From positions 1 through 44,994 of the forward strand of contig JALEPJ010000054.1 in assembly GCA_022766385.1 (NCBI GenBank): 44,994 nucleotides of DNA. The letters are read 5' to 3'. The notes under the pieces are model-generated. The model worked only from the letters and a program-made list of their open reading frames with translations. It searched no databases and was not told the DNA's origin. This document shows, piece after piece, positions 35,645 to 44,810 of the stretch. This DNA comes from Rikenellaceae bacterium. GTDB lineage: Bacteria > Bacteroidota > Bacteroidia > Bacteroidales > UBA932. The stretch's first letter is position 1, and each line of letters starts with the position of its first letter. Position numbers and translations under genes: made by a program.

Positions 35645-36571
35645 TTGGAAAAAAGATATAACTCATACGTCGGTTATTTCCGGGAAAAATATGGCGAGCG
35701 CTTGCAGAAACTTGTCATTGATGCCGGATTCACCTGCCCGAACAGGGACGGCAGCGTCGGGGTGGGCGGCTGCACTTATTGCGACAATGACGCATTTCAC
35801 CCGAATTACAGTACTCCGGGCAAGAGCATACGCCGTCAGCTTGACGAGGGCATAGCTTTCCACAAGGTCAGATACAGGAATACCCGGCATTATTTGGCCT
35901 ACTTCCAGTCCTATTCGAACACATACGCGTCCCTTGACAGATTGAATCAGGTGTATGGAGAGGCCTTGGCTCATCCTGACGTGGTGGGAATAGTCATAGG
36001 AACACGTCCCGATTGCATTGACCCGTCCAAGTTGGATCTGTTGGAGAGATTCAGGGACAAGGGCAAGCTTGTAATCGTCGAGTACGGCATCGAATCCTGT
36101 TATGATGCGACATTGAAGCACATCAACCGAGGACACGATTTCGAATGCGCGCGCAGGGCGGTGGCAATGAGCGCGGAGCGGGGTTTTGATGTGGGTGCGC
36201 ATTTCATTCTCGGTCTGCCGGGTGAAAGTCGTGAAATGCTTCTTGACCAATGCGCCATCATCAATTCATTGCCCTTGCACAGCATAAAATTCCATCAGCT
36301 GCAGTTGGTCAAGGGGACGAGGATGGAGGCGGAGGCTAAGGAGCATCCCGAGCGCTTCCTGAACTTTAGCCTGGATGAATATTTGGATCTGATAGTGGAC
36401 ATATTGCGCCGCCTCAGGCCCGATCTGTATATCGAGAGAGTGGCAGGAGAAGTGCCTCCGCGCTTCGTTGAGGAAAATCGTTGGGGCCTGATAAGGAATT
36501 TCGAAATATTGAGGCTTCTCGAACGGCGTATGGAAGAACGCAATGCCCGGCAGGGTGATTTATGTAAATAA
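35645..36571 (+). CDS. TIGR01212-type (YhcC-like) radical SAM protein
   Basis: 308 residues. Starts with TTG at 35645; no ATG fits, and this start gives the family's usual opening KRYNSYVGYFREKYGERL. The radical SAM cysteines are FTCPNRDGSVGVGGCTYCDN, in which a long loop separates the first Cys from the CxxC, a family trait. GTRPDCIDPSKL, EYGIESCYDATLKHINRGHD and HFILGLPGESREML follow. The reaction is unknown for this family. Confidence 0.9.
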   Translation: MEKRYNSYVGYFREKYGERLQKLVIDAGFTCPNRDGSVGVGGCTYCDNDAFHPNYSTPGKSIRRQLDEGIAFHKVRYRNTRHYLAYFQSYSNTYASLDRLNQVYGEALAHPDVVGIVIGTRPDCIDPSKLDLLERFRDKGKLVIVEYGIESCYDATLKHINRGHDFECARRAVAMSAERGFDVGAHFILGLPGESREMLLDQCAIINSLPLHSIKFHQLQLVKGTRMEAEAKEHPERFLNFSLDEYLDLIVDILRRLRPDLYIERVAGEVPPRFVEENRWGLIRNFEILRLLERRMEERNARQGDLCK

Positions 36572-36575
36572 TTCT

Positions 36576-36583
36576 TATATTTG
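36576..36583 (+). promoter_or_regulatory. -7 box TATATTTG upstream of the surA cluster
   Basis: Exact match, 19 bases before the ATG at 36603; starts five bases after the preceding stop codon. No -33 TTG. Confidence 0.5.
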
Positions 36584-36602
36584 TAAGTTCAATCTTTAGT
36601 GT

Positions 36603-37463
36603 ATGAGCTATATCCGCAGCATATTGGCGCTTTTTCTGGCGGTCTTCTCACTGCTTTCCTGCGAGGCCGTCAGGGACATAATACACGATGATGAGGTGGT
36701 GGCGAAAGTGGGCAGACACAAGTTCTACAAAGCCCAGCTCGATGCTCTCATCCCAGCCGGAATGATGCCCGAAGACAGTATGAGACTGGCGACGCAGCAT
36801 ATTCAGGCCTGGGCTATGGAGCAGCTGTTTGCGGATTTGGCGGACACCCATCTGTCGAAGGAAGAAAAGGATGTAAGCGATGAACTTGAAGCCTATAGGA
36901 AATCGCTATTGAGATATCGCTACGAGCAGAGGTATGTCAATGAACATATCGACACCCTCATCACCCCTTCCGAAGTTCAGGCTTACTATGAGGCCCATCA
37001 GGACAATTTCGTCCTCGATGTGCCCATCCTCAAGGTCAGATATGTGGATATGATGCAGAACTCTCCGAACAGGGAACTCATAAGAAAGAATATTGCTTCG
37101 GACAATTACTCCGACCTGGCCCTTGTGGACAGTCTCACCTATTCTTCCGCCATCAGATATCTGGACTATTCGAGCCGCTGGGTGGATGCCGTTACTCTGG
37201 CCCGTGAGTTCGATGTTGATTATGCCACTATGCTTGCTATGCGGAAGAACAATTATATCGAGATGGAACAGGAGAGGGGAGACGTCAAGCTCGCCTACAT
37301 CATCGACAGCTGCGCCAAGGGCAGCATCGCTCCTCTTGACTATTGTGAGGCGCGGATACGCAATATCATACTCAGCAACAGAAAACACGCTATATTGTCC
37401 ACTTTGGAACAGGACTTGCTTGAAGATGCCCTGGCCAAAAACAAACTGGAAACTATCAAATAA
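36603..37463 (+). CDS. SurA-like lipoprotein with degenerate parvulin region
   Basis: 286 residues. A lipoprotein signal ends LLSC with the acylated Cys at about residue 20. VVAKVGRHKFYKAQLDALIP resembles the SurA N-terminal chaperone segment, and ITPSEVQAYYEAHQDNFVL is the helix that normally leads into a parvulin domain. After that the parvulin motifs (HILV, GGELG, PGxIS) are missing. It is likely a lipid-anchored periplasmic chaperone working with the SurA encoded next. It overlaps surA by one base (TAATG). Confidence 0.8.
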   Translation: MSYIRSILALFLAVFSLLSCEAVRDIIHDDEVVAKVGRHKFYKAQLDALIPAGMMPEDSMRLATQHIQAWAMEQLFADLADTHLSKEEKDVSDELEAYRKSLLRYRYEQRYVNEHIDTLITPSEVQAYYEAHQDNFVLDVPILKVRYVDMMQNSPNRELIRKNIASDNYSDLALVDSLTYSSAIRYLDYSSRWVDAVTLAREFDVDYATMLAMRKNNYIEMEQERGDVKLAYIIDSCAKGSIAPLDYCEARIRNIILSNRKHAILSTLEQDLLEDALAKNKLETIK

Positions 37464-38845
37464 TGAAAGCAATCAACAGAATTCTCGCCGTTTCGCTGGC
37501 AATGCTTGCCATCAGCGTATCGGCTACAGCGCAAAGATATCAGGAAGGACTCGTTGACAAGACCGTCGCTGTCATCGGTAATGAAGCCATCACCATCTCG
37601 GACCTTGAGGCTGAGGTGCAGGTGATGAGGGCTCAGGGCTCGGCTTCGGACATGAGGATGAGATGCGACATTCTTCAACAGATGATGGAGTCCAAGCTTT
37701 TCCTGATGCAGGCCCGCGTGGACTCCCTTACGGTAAATGCCGATATGGTGGAGACACAGCTGTCCCAGCGTATTGACCAGATCCGTGCAACGCTTGGCGG
37801 GGACGAAAACGTCGCCGAGTACTTCGGTAAGCCTGTCTATAAACTCCGTCAGGAATGGAAGCAGCAGCTCGAGGATATGAGCCTTACCCAGCAGGAGCAG
37901 AGCAATATAGCCGGTGTTGTGCCGCCCATCACTCCTTATGATGTAAAGAAGTATATCGAAAGTGTTGATGAAAGCAAGCTTCCTATAGTACCGGACAAGT
38001 ATCAGCTCAGCCAGATTTGCGTCTATCCCGATCGCGAAGCGGCAGCCAATGCGGTGAAGGAAAAGCTCATCGAACTGCGCGAGCGCATCCACAACGGTGA
38101 CAAATTCGCGACTCTTGCCAGGATGTATTCCGAAGATATTGCCAGTGCCAGAAAGGGCGGCGAGCTTGGAATGACCCCTAAGTCACAGTTCTGGCCTCAG
38201 TTCTCGGATGCCGCTATGGCACTCAGGCCAGGGGTGATTTCCCAAGTGGTCGAGACACCTGACGGCTTCCATATCATAGAAATGCTTGAGAAGAAGGGCG
38301 ATGATTTCAATGCCCGCCACATACTTATGAGGCCTGTATATACCGCTGAGGACCAGGAGAAGGGTTTCGCCCTGCTTGACAGTCTCCGCAGCGAGATTAT
38401 GAACAAGGCCGTGACTTTCGAGCTTGCTGCCAGATTCTATTCAGAGGATAGTGCCACCAAGACCAACGGCGGCCAGATGGCAGACCCGAATACTGGCTCT
38501 GCATATTTTGAGGTTGACCAGCTGAAGCCTCAGGACTATGAGGCCATCAAGGACCTCAAGGTTGGGGAGATATCACAGCCATTCGCTTCTCTCGACAATG
38601 AAGGCCGGGATGGAAATCTGGTTTACAAGATTGTCCGTCTGGACAAGGTCGTTCCATCTCACGTCGCCACCTTCGAGAATGATTTTACCCAATTGTCTGA
38701 AATGGTTATGAATGACAAGCAGCAGGAGGCCATCGACAAGTTCATAGATGAAAAGTTGAAGACAACCTACATAGTCATTGACCCTCTTTTCAAGGACTGC
38801 CAGTTCGACCGGACTGCTTGGAACGATAAGATCCGCTCAGAATAA
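37463..38845 (+). CDS. surA: SurA-type periplasmic peptidyl-prolyl isomerase
   Basis: 460 residues. Signal peptide to about 23 (ISVSATAQ), SurA N-terminal domain (VDKTVAVIGNEAITISDLEAEV), then two parvulin domains: the first with DKYQLSQICVYP, FATLARMYSED, KGGELGMTPKSQFWPQF and VVETPDGFHIIEM; the second with FNARHILMRP, ARFYSEDSATKTNGGQM and VGEISQPF. SurA escorts unfolded outer-membrane proteins to the BAM complex. Translationally coupled to the upstream lipoprotein. Confidence 0.92.
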   Translation: MKAINRILAVSLAMLAISVSATAQRYQEGLVDKTVAVIGNEAITISDLEAEVQVMRAQGSASDMRMRCDILQQMMESKLFLMQARVDSLTVNADMVETQLSQRIDQIRATLGGDENVAEYFGKPVYKLRQEWKQQLEDMSLTQQEQSNIAGVVPPITPYDVKKYIESVDESKLPIVPDKYQLSQICVYPDREAAANAVKEKLIELRERIHNGDKFATLARMYSEDIASARKGGELGMTPKSQFWPQFSDAAMALRPGVISQVVETPDGFHIIEMLEKKGDDFNARHILMRPVYTAEDQEKGFALLDSLRSEIMNKAVTFELAARFYSEDSATKTNGGQMADPNTGSAYFEVDQLKPQDYEAIKDLKVGEISQPFASLDNEGRDGNLVYKIVRLDKVVPSHVATFENDFTQLSEMVMNDKQQEAIDKFIDEKLKTTYIVIDPLFKDCQFDRTAWNDKIRSE

Positions 38846-38856
38846 GGGACTGTCCA

Positions 38857-41475
38857 ATGTACCTCCGTCGCTTCCTTACGACTGTTTTATCCTTTCTCGC
38901 CCTGGCGGGAATCCTGTCTGCCCAGAATCTTGATGGACAGACCGACAGCGTCGTGGTTTTGATGAACGCCAAGTCCATCCAGCTTCTTGAAATCGGAGGC
39001 GAACCGTATAGAAAAGCCATCGAGGCCCGCTTCCTTCACAACAATACCTATCTGCTCTGTGACACTGCCCTTTGGAATGTGAACCGCAATGTCATAAATG
39101 CCAACAGCAACGTCCAGATAATCCAGGACAATACCAGTCTCACCAGCGATGAGCTCGAATATCTGGTCGACCTCGACCTCGCCCGTTTCAGAGGCTCGCT
39201 CGTGCAGTTGAAGGATAAGGAAGGCAATATATTGAGAACCAATTACTTGGACTATAATACCAAGGACAGTACCGCCTACTTCGAGAGAGGCGCTTCGATG
39301 AAGGACAAGGACGGTCAGGTAATCGAGAGCGAGGTCGGAGAATATGACTCCAAGAACGAGGTCTTCACCTTCGACCGCAATGTTAACATGTACACGGACT
39401 CGGTTTTCATAAAGACCTCCCGTCTCTATTATTATACTGCTGTTGATTCTGCCGTTTTCACCGGTGGACTGGATGCATGGAAGGACGACAATATGATTTC
39501 CTCCTTCGACGGTCACTATAACCGAAAGAAAGACCGCTTCTTCTTCCACAAGGATGTGCATATTATGTCGGACATTCAGGAGGGTTGGTCGGACTCATTG
39601 TATTTCAGTCGTTTGACCAATGACATAGAGATGTACGGCAATGTCCAGATGACGGATACTTCCCGTCACGTGTCGGCTCTTTCGAACAAATTGATATATG
39701 TTGACAAGCTCTCTCAGCTGACGATGATGGACCATGCCGTCGTGATAGCCGAGGCAGACGACGGCAAGATGATAGACACAGTCTATTTCGGTGCGGATAA
39801 GTTCGTGTATTGGACGGTGCCGAAGTGCGATGTACCACAGGCTCTGGTAAAAGATGCAAACACGCGTCTCGAAAATCTCAGCGCCGACCCGATTTCCACC
39901 TATCGCGCCAAGTCAGCCCAAGAAGCTGCCAAGGCCGCTGAAGATGCTGCTGCCTCCGACCCTAACCGTCCCCCGCAGAGGAACCGTAAGGATACTCAGG
40001 GCAATTCTTCATCTTCCGCATCCACCATCTCTCAGAATGCGCGCAAGGCCGATGTTGAAGCTTTGAAAATCAGCAATGAGGAATCATCGGGAGAAAAGAG
40101 CCCCCAGACTTCGGATGAAGAGCCTCTCCTCGCGCAGAGCGACAGCCTGACAGTGGCGCCGGATTCAATTGCCTTAGCTATGGCCCGTCAGCAGGCGATT
40201 CGCGACTCGCTGGCGAACCGTGATACCAGCGCAGTGGGCTTCCTCCGTGCAATGGGCAATATCAAGGTTTTCAAGAGTGATATGCAGATGAGCTGTGACT
40301 CATTGGAATACAGCGACTTGGACTCGTTGGCACGGCTTTTCATCAGACCTCTGGTCTGGAACGAGGGTAATCGTCAATACAGCTCTGACAGCATCTATCT
40401 CTCCGTCAAGGGACAGAAGATGGACAAGGCCAATCTCATGTCCAACGCCTTTATAATCATAGAGGAAGAGCCGGAACTCTGCTATGACCAGATCCGCAGC
40501 GCCGAAATTATGGCTTACTTCGATTCTTCGACCGTATTGAAGCGTTTCGATGCTTTGGGAGGGGCAAATGCGCTCTTCTATCTGAAAGAAAACGATGCCT
40601 TTGCTACTGTCAACAAAGTCGAGAGCAAGATGCTCACAGCCAATTTCGTAAAGGGCGAACTGGACAGGATTTACTACTTCGACAGCCCAAAGAACGATGC
40701 CTATCCTGTGGTCCAATTGCCTGAGAGCGAGAAGAGAATGAAGGGCTTCAATTGGATGCCTGAGCTCAGACCGAAGAGCGGAATGGAAATCTCACCGTTG
40801 AGACTCAAGCCTTTGGCAATGGACGAATACCGCAGTAGGCCGAACTGCGTTTTTATGCAGACCCACAGGTATTTCCCAGGCTACATCGATTCCGTGCGCC
40901 AAATGCTCGCGTCGCGCGACTCACTGAAAGCAGCGCGAAGGATGGAGGAACAGTACAATGAGCAGGCTCTGGAAAACCAAGAAGCGCAGGAGAGCCTCGC
41001 CCTGTCCGACAGCCTGAGCTTGACTGACAGCCTCGGACACAAGGCCATGCTTGACAGTCTGGGGACTCTTGGGCATCAGCATCTGCCTGACAGTCTCGCA
41101 GCAGGAGAAAAACTCGAGATGGCGGACAGTCTTGCCGTCAACGAACAGCCGCTTGATGTTCCGGAAGAGGAGCGGCTTCTGACACCGGAGGAGCTCAGGG
41201 CAAAGAAGGAGGCCGAAAAGAAACTTAAGCTTGAGCAGGCCCAGGCCAAGCGCGAGATGAGGCGGCAGGCCAAGGAGGCCAAATGGGCGGAGCTGGACAA
41301 GCGGGATGCAGAGAAAGCCGCTAAGAAGGCGGCAAAACAGCAGGAAAAGTATAGAAAACGGACGCTGAAGAAGGTCATCGCGGCTGAGAAGGCTGCCGAG
41401 CGTGACAGAAAGCGGCTCGAAAAGTATATAGAGGCCTATGAAAAGAAAATGGCCCGCAAGCAAATCAACGAATAA
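38857..41475 (+). CDS. OstA-like periplasmic protein with DSL repeats and basic coiled-coil tail
   Basis: 872 residues. Signal peptide to about 22 (LAGILSAQ). Residues 25-345 and 455-690 hold LptA/OstA-like beta segments (VINANSNVQIIQDNTSLTSDELEY, FTFDRNVNMYTDSVFIKTSRLYYY, MYGNVQMTDTSRHV, VFKSDMQMSCDSLEY), separated by a low-complexity Ala/Ser/Pro linker at 350-450. At about 700-765 the motif Asp-Ser-Leu recurs many times, and from 770 to 872 there is a Lys/Glu/Arg/Ala-rich coiled coil. OstA/LptA proteins move or insert lipopolysaccharide; Bacteroidetes members are usually shorter. It follows surA by 11 bases. Confidence 0.82.
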   Translation: MYLRRFLTTVLSFLALAGILSAQNLDGQTDSVVVLMNAKSIQLLEIGGEPYRKAIEARFLHNNTYLLCDTALWNVNRNVINANSNVQIIQDNTSLTSDELEYLVDLDLARFRGSLVQLKDKEGNILRTNYLDYNTKDSTAYFERGASMKDKDGQVIESEVGEYDSKNEVFTFDRNVNMYTDSVFIKTSRLYYYTAVDSAVFTGGLDAWKDDNMISSFDGHYNRKKDRFFFHKDVHIMSDIQEGWSDSLYFSRLTNDIEMYGNVQMTDTSRHVSALSNKLIYVDKLSQLTMMDHAVVIAEADDGKMIDTVYFGADKFVYWTVPKCDVPQALVKDANTRLENLSADPISTYRAKSAQEAAKAAEDAAASDPNRPPQRNRKDTQGNSSSSASTISQNARKADVEALKISNEESSGEKSPQTSDEEPLLAQSDSLTVAPDSIALAMARQQAIRDSLANRDTSAVGFLRAMGNIKVFKSDMQMSCDSLEYSDLDSLARLFIRPLVWNEGNRQYSSDSIYLSVKGQKMDKANLMSNAFIIIEEEPELCYDQIRSAEIMAYFDSSTVLKRFDALGGANALFYLKENDAFATVNKVESKMLTANFVKGELDRIYYFDSPKNDAYPVVQLPESEKRMKGFNWMPELRPKSGMEISPLRLKPLAMDEYRSRPNCVFMQTHRYFPGYIDSVRQMLASRDSLKAARRMEEQYNEQALENQEAQESLALSDSLSLTDSLGHKAMLDSLGTLGHQHLPDSLAAGEKLEMADSLAVNEQPLDVPEEERLLTPEELRAKKEAEKKLKLEQAQAKREMRRQAKEAKWAELDKRDAEKAAKKAAKQQEKYRKRTLKKVIAAEKAAERDRKRLEKYIEAYEKKMARKQINE

Positions 41476-41485
41476 CCGATATCAT

Positions 41486-43459
41486 ATGGAAGACAACAAA
41501 AATTGTGCATTGCCGGAAAACGCCCATAGAGAGCTCAAGGCTGGCGAGGAGTACAAACCGCTCCTTCCTGCCGAGAAGTCTTTTCCGGAAGTCACCCCGT
41601 ATTCTGTGGTGATGGGCCTATTGATGGTCGTATTGTTCTCAGCAGCTGCTGCTTATCTTGGACTTAAAGTGGGCCAGGTCTTCGAAGCTGCCATCCCTAT
41701 TGCCATAATCGCAGTCGGAGTCACCGGTGCCTTGGGCAAAAAGTCAGGTCTGGCGCAGAACGTCATCATTCAGTCTATAGGAGCCTGTTCCGGTGCGGTG
41801 GTGGCAGGTGCGATTTTCACACTCCCGGCTATCTACATCCTCGGACTTGATATCAATTTCATGCAGATGGCACTGTCATCCCTTCTTGGCGGTGTGCTCG
41901 GCATCCTCTTCCTCATTCCTTTCAGGAAATATTTCGTGAAGGAGATGCACGGCAAGTATCCTTTCCCTGAGGCTACAGCCACGACTCAGGTTCTCGTCAA
42001 TGGAGAAGGCGGTGGTCAGGGTGCCAAGACCCTCCTCCTCAGCGGTCTCATCGGTGGTCTGTACGATTTCATTGTCGCCACTTTCGGCGCTTGGAGTGAG
42101 ACCGTCACCACGACAGTGATGCATTGGGGACAGGTTCTGGCTGACAAGGCCAAGCTTGTGCTCAAGCTCAATACAGGTGCTGCCGTACTCGGATTGGGCT
42201 ATATCATCGGACTCAAATATGCGCTCGTCATCTGCTGCGGCTCCTTCCTCGTCTGGCTGGTCATCATCCCTCTGATGAATCTCATTTGGGGTGGCAATGT
42301 CATTGATTTGATGCACACAGGCGTCGTTCAGACCATCTCGCAGATGAGCGCGGACCAGATTTTCAAGGACTATGCGCGCCATATCGGAATCGGAGGCATT
42401 GCCACAGCCGGAATCATCGGCATCATCAAGTCTTCTGGCGTCATCAAATCTGCGCTCGGGCTCGCTGTGGCCGAGTTCAAGAAGAAACCGGGAGCTGCGG
42501 CAATGTCGGTTGAGCGTACCCAAAAGGATATTGCTATGAAGTCAGTGGTATTCGGCATCATCCTGACTCTCCTCGCAGCATTCGCTTTCTTCGCCCTCGG
42601 CGGAGTGGTCAACAATGTATGGCAAGCCCTCATCGGCGTCCTCATCGTTGCCCTGATTTCCTTCCTCTTCACTACAGTCGCAGCCAATGCTATCGCCATT
42701 GTCGGCTCTAACCCGGTCAGCGGTATGACCATTATGACGCTGATAATCACCGCCCTCGTGCTTGTTGCTGTCGGCCTTAATGGCAATGCCGGAATGGTGG
42801 CGGCAATGCTGATAGGTGGTGTGGTCTGCACGGCGCTTTCGGTGGCAGGAGCATTTATCACCGACCTTAAAATCGGCTACTGGATCGGAACGACACCGGC
42901 GAAGCAGGAGTCCTGGAAGTTCGTGGGAGTGCTTGTATCAGCCTTCACCGTCGCAGGAGTGATGCTAGTCCTCAATAAAACTTACGGTTTCGTCGGAGAG
43001 AGTGCCCTCGTTGCCCCTCAGGCCAATGCTATGGCAGCGGTAATTCAGCCTATGATGAACGGCGGCAGCGCCCCTTGGCTCCTTTACGGAATCGGAGCGC
43101 TTATTGCGATTCTTCTTACCGTCTTCAAGGTGCCGGCTCTCGCGTTCTGCCTTGGAATGTTCATTCCTATTGACCTGAACCTCCCTCTCCTGGTGGGTGG
43201 AGCTATCTCCTGGTTCGTTTCATCCCGTTCGAAGGATCAGGCTCTCAATGCAGCGCGTCAGGAAAAGGGAACGCTCATCGCGAGCGGCTTCATTGCCGGA
43301 GGCGCCCTTATGGGAGTGGTCAGCGCGATATTGCGTTTTGCCAATGTGGACTGGTTCCTTTACGAGTGGAATGCAAATTACGGGGAGGCTTTGGCGATAA
43401 TTCCTTTCATCTGCCTAATAGTCTATATGGTGGTCGCTTCTTTGAAAAAGGATAAGTAA
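41486..43459 (+). CDS. OPT family oligopeptide transporter
   Basis: 657 residues from the ATG at 41486. About 14-16 hydrophobic segments; OPT signatures include FPEVTPYSVVMGLLMVVLFS, AYLGLKVGQVFEAAIPIAII, GKYPFPEATATTQVLVNGEG, NPVSGMTIMTLIITAL and the closing GLNGNAGMVAAMLIGG region. Family members import oligopeptides or metal chelates with protons. The tripeptidase PepT encoded next suggests peptide uptake. Confidence 0.92.
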   Translation: MEDNKNCALPENAHRELKAGEEYKPLLPAEKSFPEVTPYSVVMGLLMVVLFSAAAAYLGLKVGQVFEAAIPIAIIAVGVTGALGKKSGLAQNVIIQSIGACSGAVVAGAIFTLPAIYILGLDINFMQMALSSLLGGVLGILFLIPFRKYFVKEMHGKYPFPEATATTQVLVNGEGGGQGAKTLLLSGLIGGLYDFIVATFGAWSETVTTTVMHWGQVLADKAKLVLKLNTGAAVLGLGYIIGLKYALVICCGSFLVWLVIIPLMNLIWGGNVIDLMHTGVVQTISQMSADQIFKDYARHIGIGGIATAGIIGIIKSSGVIKSALGLAVAEFKKKPGAAAMSVERTQKDIAMKSVVFGIILTLLAAFAFFALGGVVNNVWQALIGVLIVALISFLFTTVAANAIAIVGSNPVSGMTIMTLIITALVLVAVGLNGNAGMVAAMLIGGVVCTALSVAGAFITDLKIGYWIGTTPAKQESWKFVGVLVSAFTVAGVMLVLNKTYGFVGESALVAPQANAMAAVIQPMMNGGSAPWLLYGIGALIAILLTVFKVPALAFCLGMFIPIDLNLPLLVGGAISWFVSSRSKDQALNAARQEKGTLIASGFIAGGALMGVVSAILRFANVDWFLYEWNANYGEALAIIPFICLIVYMVVASLKKDK

Positions 43460-43485
43460 GTCATTGAATATCAATGTGAACAGAT

Positions 43486-44712
43486 ATGGAAAAGATACTT
43501 GACAGATTTTTGAGATATGTGCATGTGGATACCCAGTCTGACGAAGAGTCGGCATCCCAGCCATCCTCAGCCAAACAGTTCGACCTGCTCCGAATGCTGC
43601 GCGATGAGCTCATTGCCATGGGCGTTGAGGCTGAGCTTGACGAATACGGCTACGTAATGGGCCGCATCCCTTCGAATATTGACGGACCCGCTCCGAAACT
43701 CGGATTCATTGCCCACGTTGACACATCTCCGGATGCTTCGGGTGCTGACATCAAACCTCAAATCATCGAGAATTACGATGGCTCTGACATTGCCCTCAAG
43801 GGCGTTCCGGGACTCTGTCTGAAACCTTCCGAGTTCCCGGAAATGCTTGAGCACCTTGGGCAGACCCTCATTACCACTGATGGCACGACCTTGCTCGGAG
43901 CTGATGACAAGGCTGGAGTCACTGAGATTATGGATGCTGTCCAATATATAGTGGAGCATCCTGAGTTCAAGCACGGGGAGCTCCGCATAGGATTTACTCC
44001 AGATGAGGAAATCGGCCGCGGCGTCGCCAAGTTCGATGTCGCCAGATTCGACGCTGATTACGCATACACAATGGACGGTGGAGACATAGGTGAGCTTGAA
44101 TTCGAGAATTTCAACGCTGCCGCCGCCACCATCAGGATTCAGGGCCGCAATGTCCATCCGGGCTATGCGAAGGGCAAGATGAAGAATGCCATCCGCATAG
44201 CAATGGAGTTTGACTCCCTCCTGCCTGTAGAGCAGAAACCGGAGTACACAGAAGGCTACGAGGGCTTCTTTCACCTCATCGGCATCAGCGGTTCAGTTGA
44301 GGAGGCCAGCATATCATATATTATAAGGGATCACGATATGGATCTCTATGAGAAAAGGAAGGAATGCGTGCGCCAATGTGTCGCTTTCATCAACTCCAAG
44401 TATGGAGAAGGAACGGCAACTGCTGAAATCCGCCACCAATATTACAATATGCGCAAGGAGGTCGAACCTCACTACCATATTGTCGAGAAAGCCATCAAGG
44501 CAATGGAGATGGAAGGTATCAAGCCGAAAGTGCAGCCTATTCGCGGCGGTACCGACGGAGCCAACCTCTCGTTTATGGGCCTACCTTGCCCGAACATCTT
44601 CGCTGGCGGTCTGAATTTCCACGGCAAGATGGAATTTGTGCCTTTGGAGAATATGCAGGCAGCAAGCAAGGTGATTCTGAATATCATCAGCCTTTTTGCT
44701 CAAAACGCCTGA
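43486..44712 (+). CDS. pepT: Peptidase T (tripeptide aminopeptidase)
   Basis: 408 residues of the M20 family. Zinc ligands: AHVDTSPDASG (His, with catalytic Asp), GADDKAG (bridging Asp), TPDEEIGRG (catalytic Glu and ligand), TMDGGDIGE and LNFHGKMEFVP (His). VHPGYAKGKMKNAIR is the dimerisation segment. It removes the N-terminal residue of tripeptides in the cytosol. Placed 26 bases after the OPT transporter, so uptake and hydrolysis of peptides are probably coexpressed. Confidence 0.96.
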   Translation: MEKILDRFLRYVHVDTQSDEESASQPSSAKQFDLLRMLRDELIAMGVEAELDEYGYVMGRIPSNIDGPAPKLGFIAHVDTSPDASGADIKPQIIENYDGSDIALKGVPGLCLKPSEFPEMLEHLGQTLITTDGTTLLGADDKAGVTEIMDAVQYIVEHPEFKHGELRIGFTPDEEIGRGVAKFDVARFDADYAYTMDGGDIGELEFENFNAAAATIRIQGRNVHPGYAKGKMKNAIRIAMEFDSLLPVEQKPEYTEGYEGFFHLIGISGSVEEASISYIIRDHDMDLYEKRKECVRQCVAFINSKYGEGTATAEIRHQYYNMRKEVEPHYHIVEKAIKAMEMEGIKPKVQPIRGGTDGANLSFMGLPCPNIFAGGLNFHGKMEFVPLENMQAASKVILNIISLFAQNA

Positions 44713-44780
44713 TTGTATGGCCTGATTCAAGGTTTTATCCTTTTAGCTTTATAATTTTTGCATTTTTTCTCGAAAAAGAT

Positions 44781-44810
44781 TTGCAGGTTTAAAAATTATG
44801 CTTACCTTTG
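44781..44810 (+). promoter_or_regulatory. Strong promoter of the following (probably rRNA) operon
   Basis: TTG at 44781-44783 and TACCTTTG at 44803-44810 with a 19-base spacer, preceded by an A/T-rich stretch that could serve as an UP element. Confidence 0.75.

Noticed and set aside
41003..41140. DNA tandem repeat underlying the DSL motif
   Set aside because: The repeat is clear in protein sequence only; the DNA copies differ in codon and spacing, so it is not a nucleotide tandem repeat.
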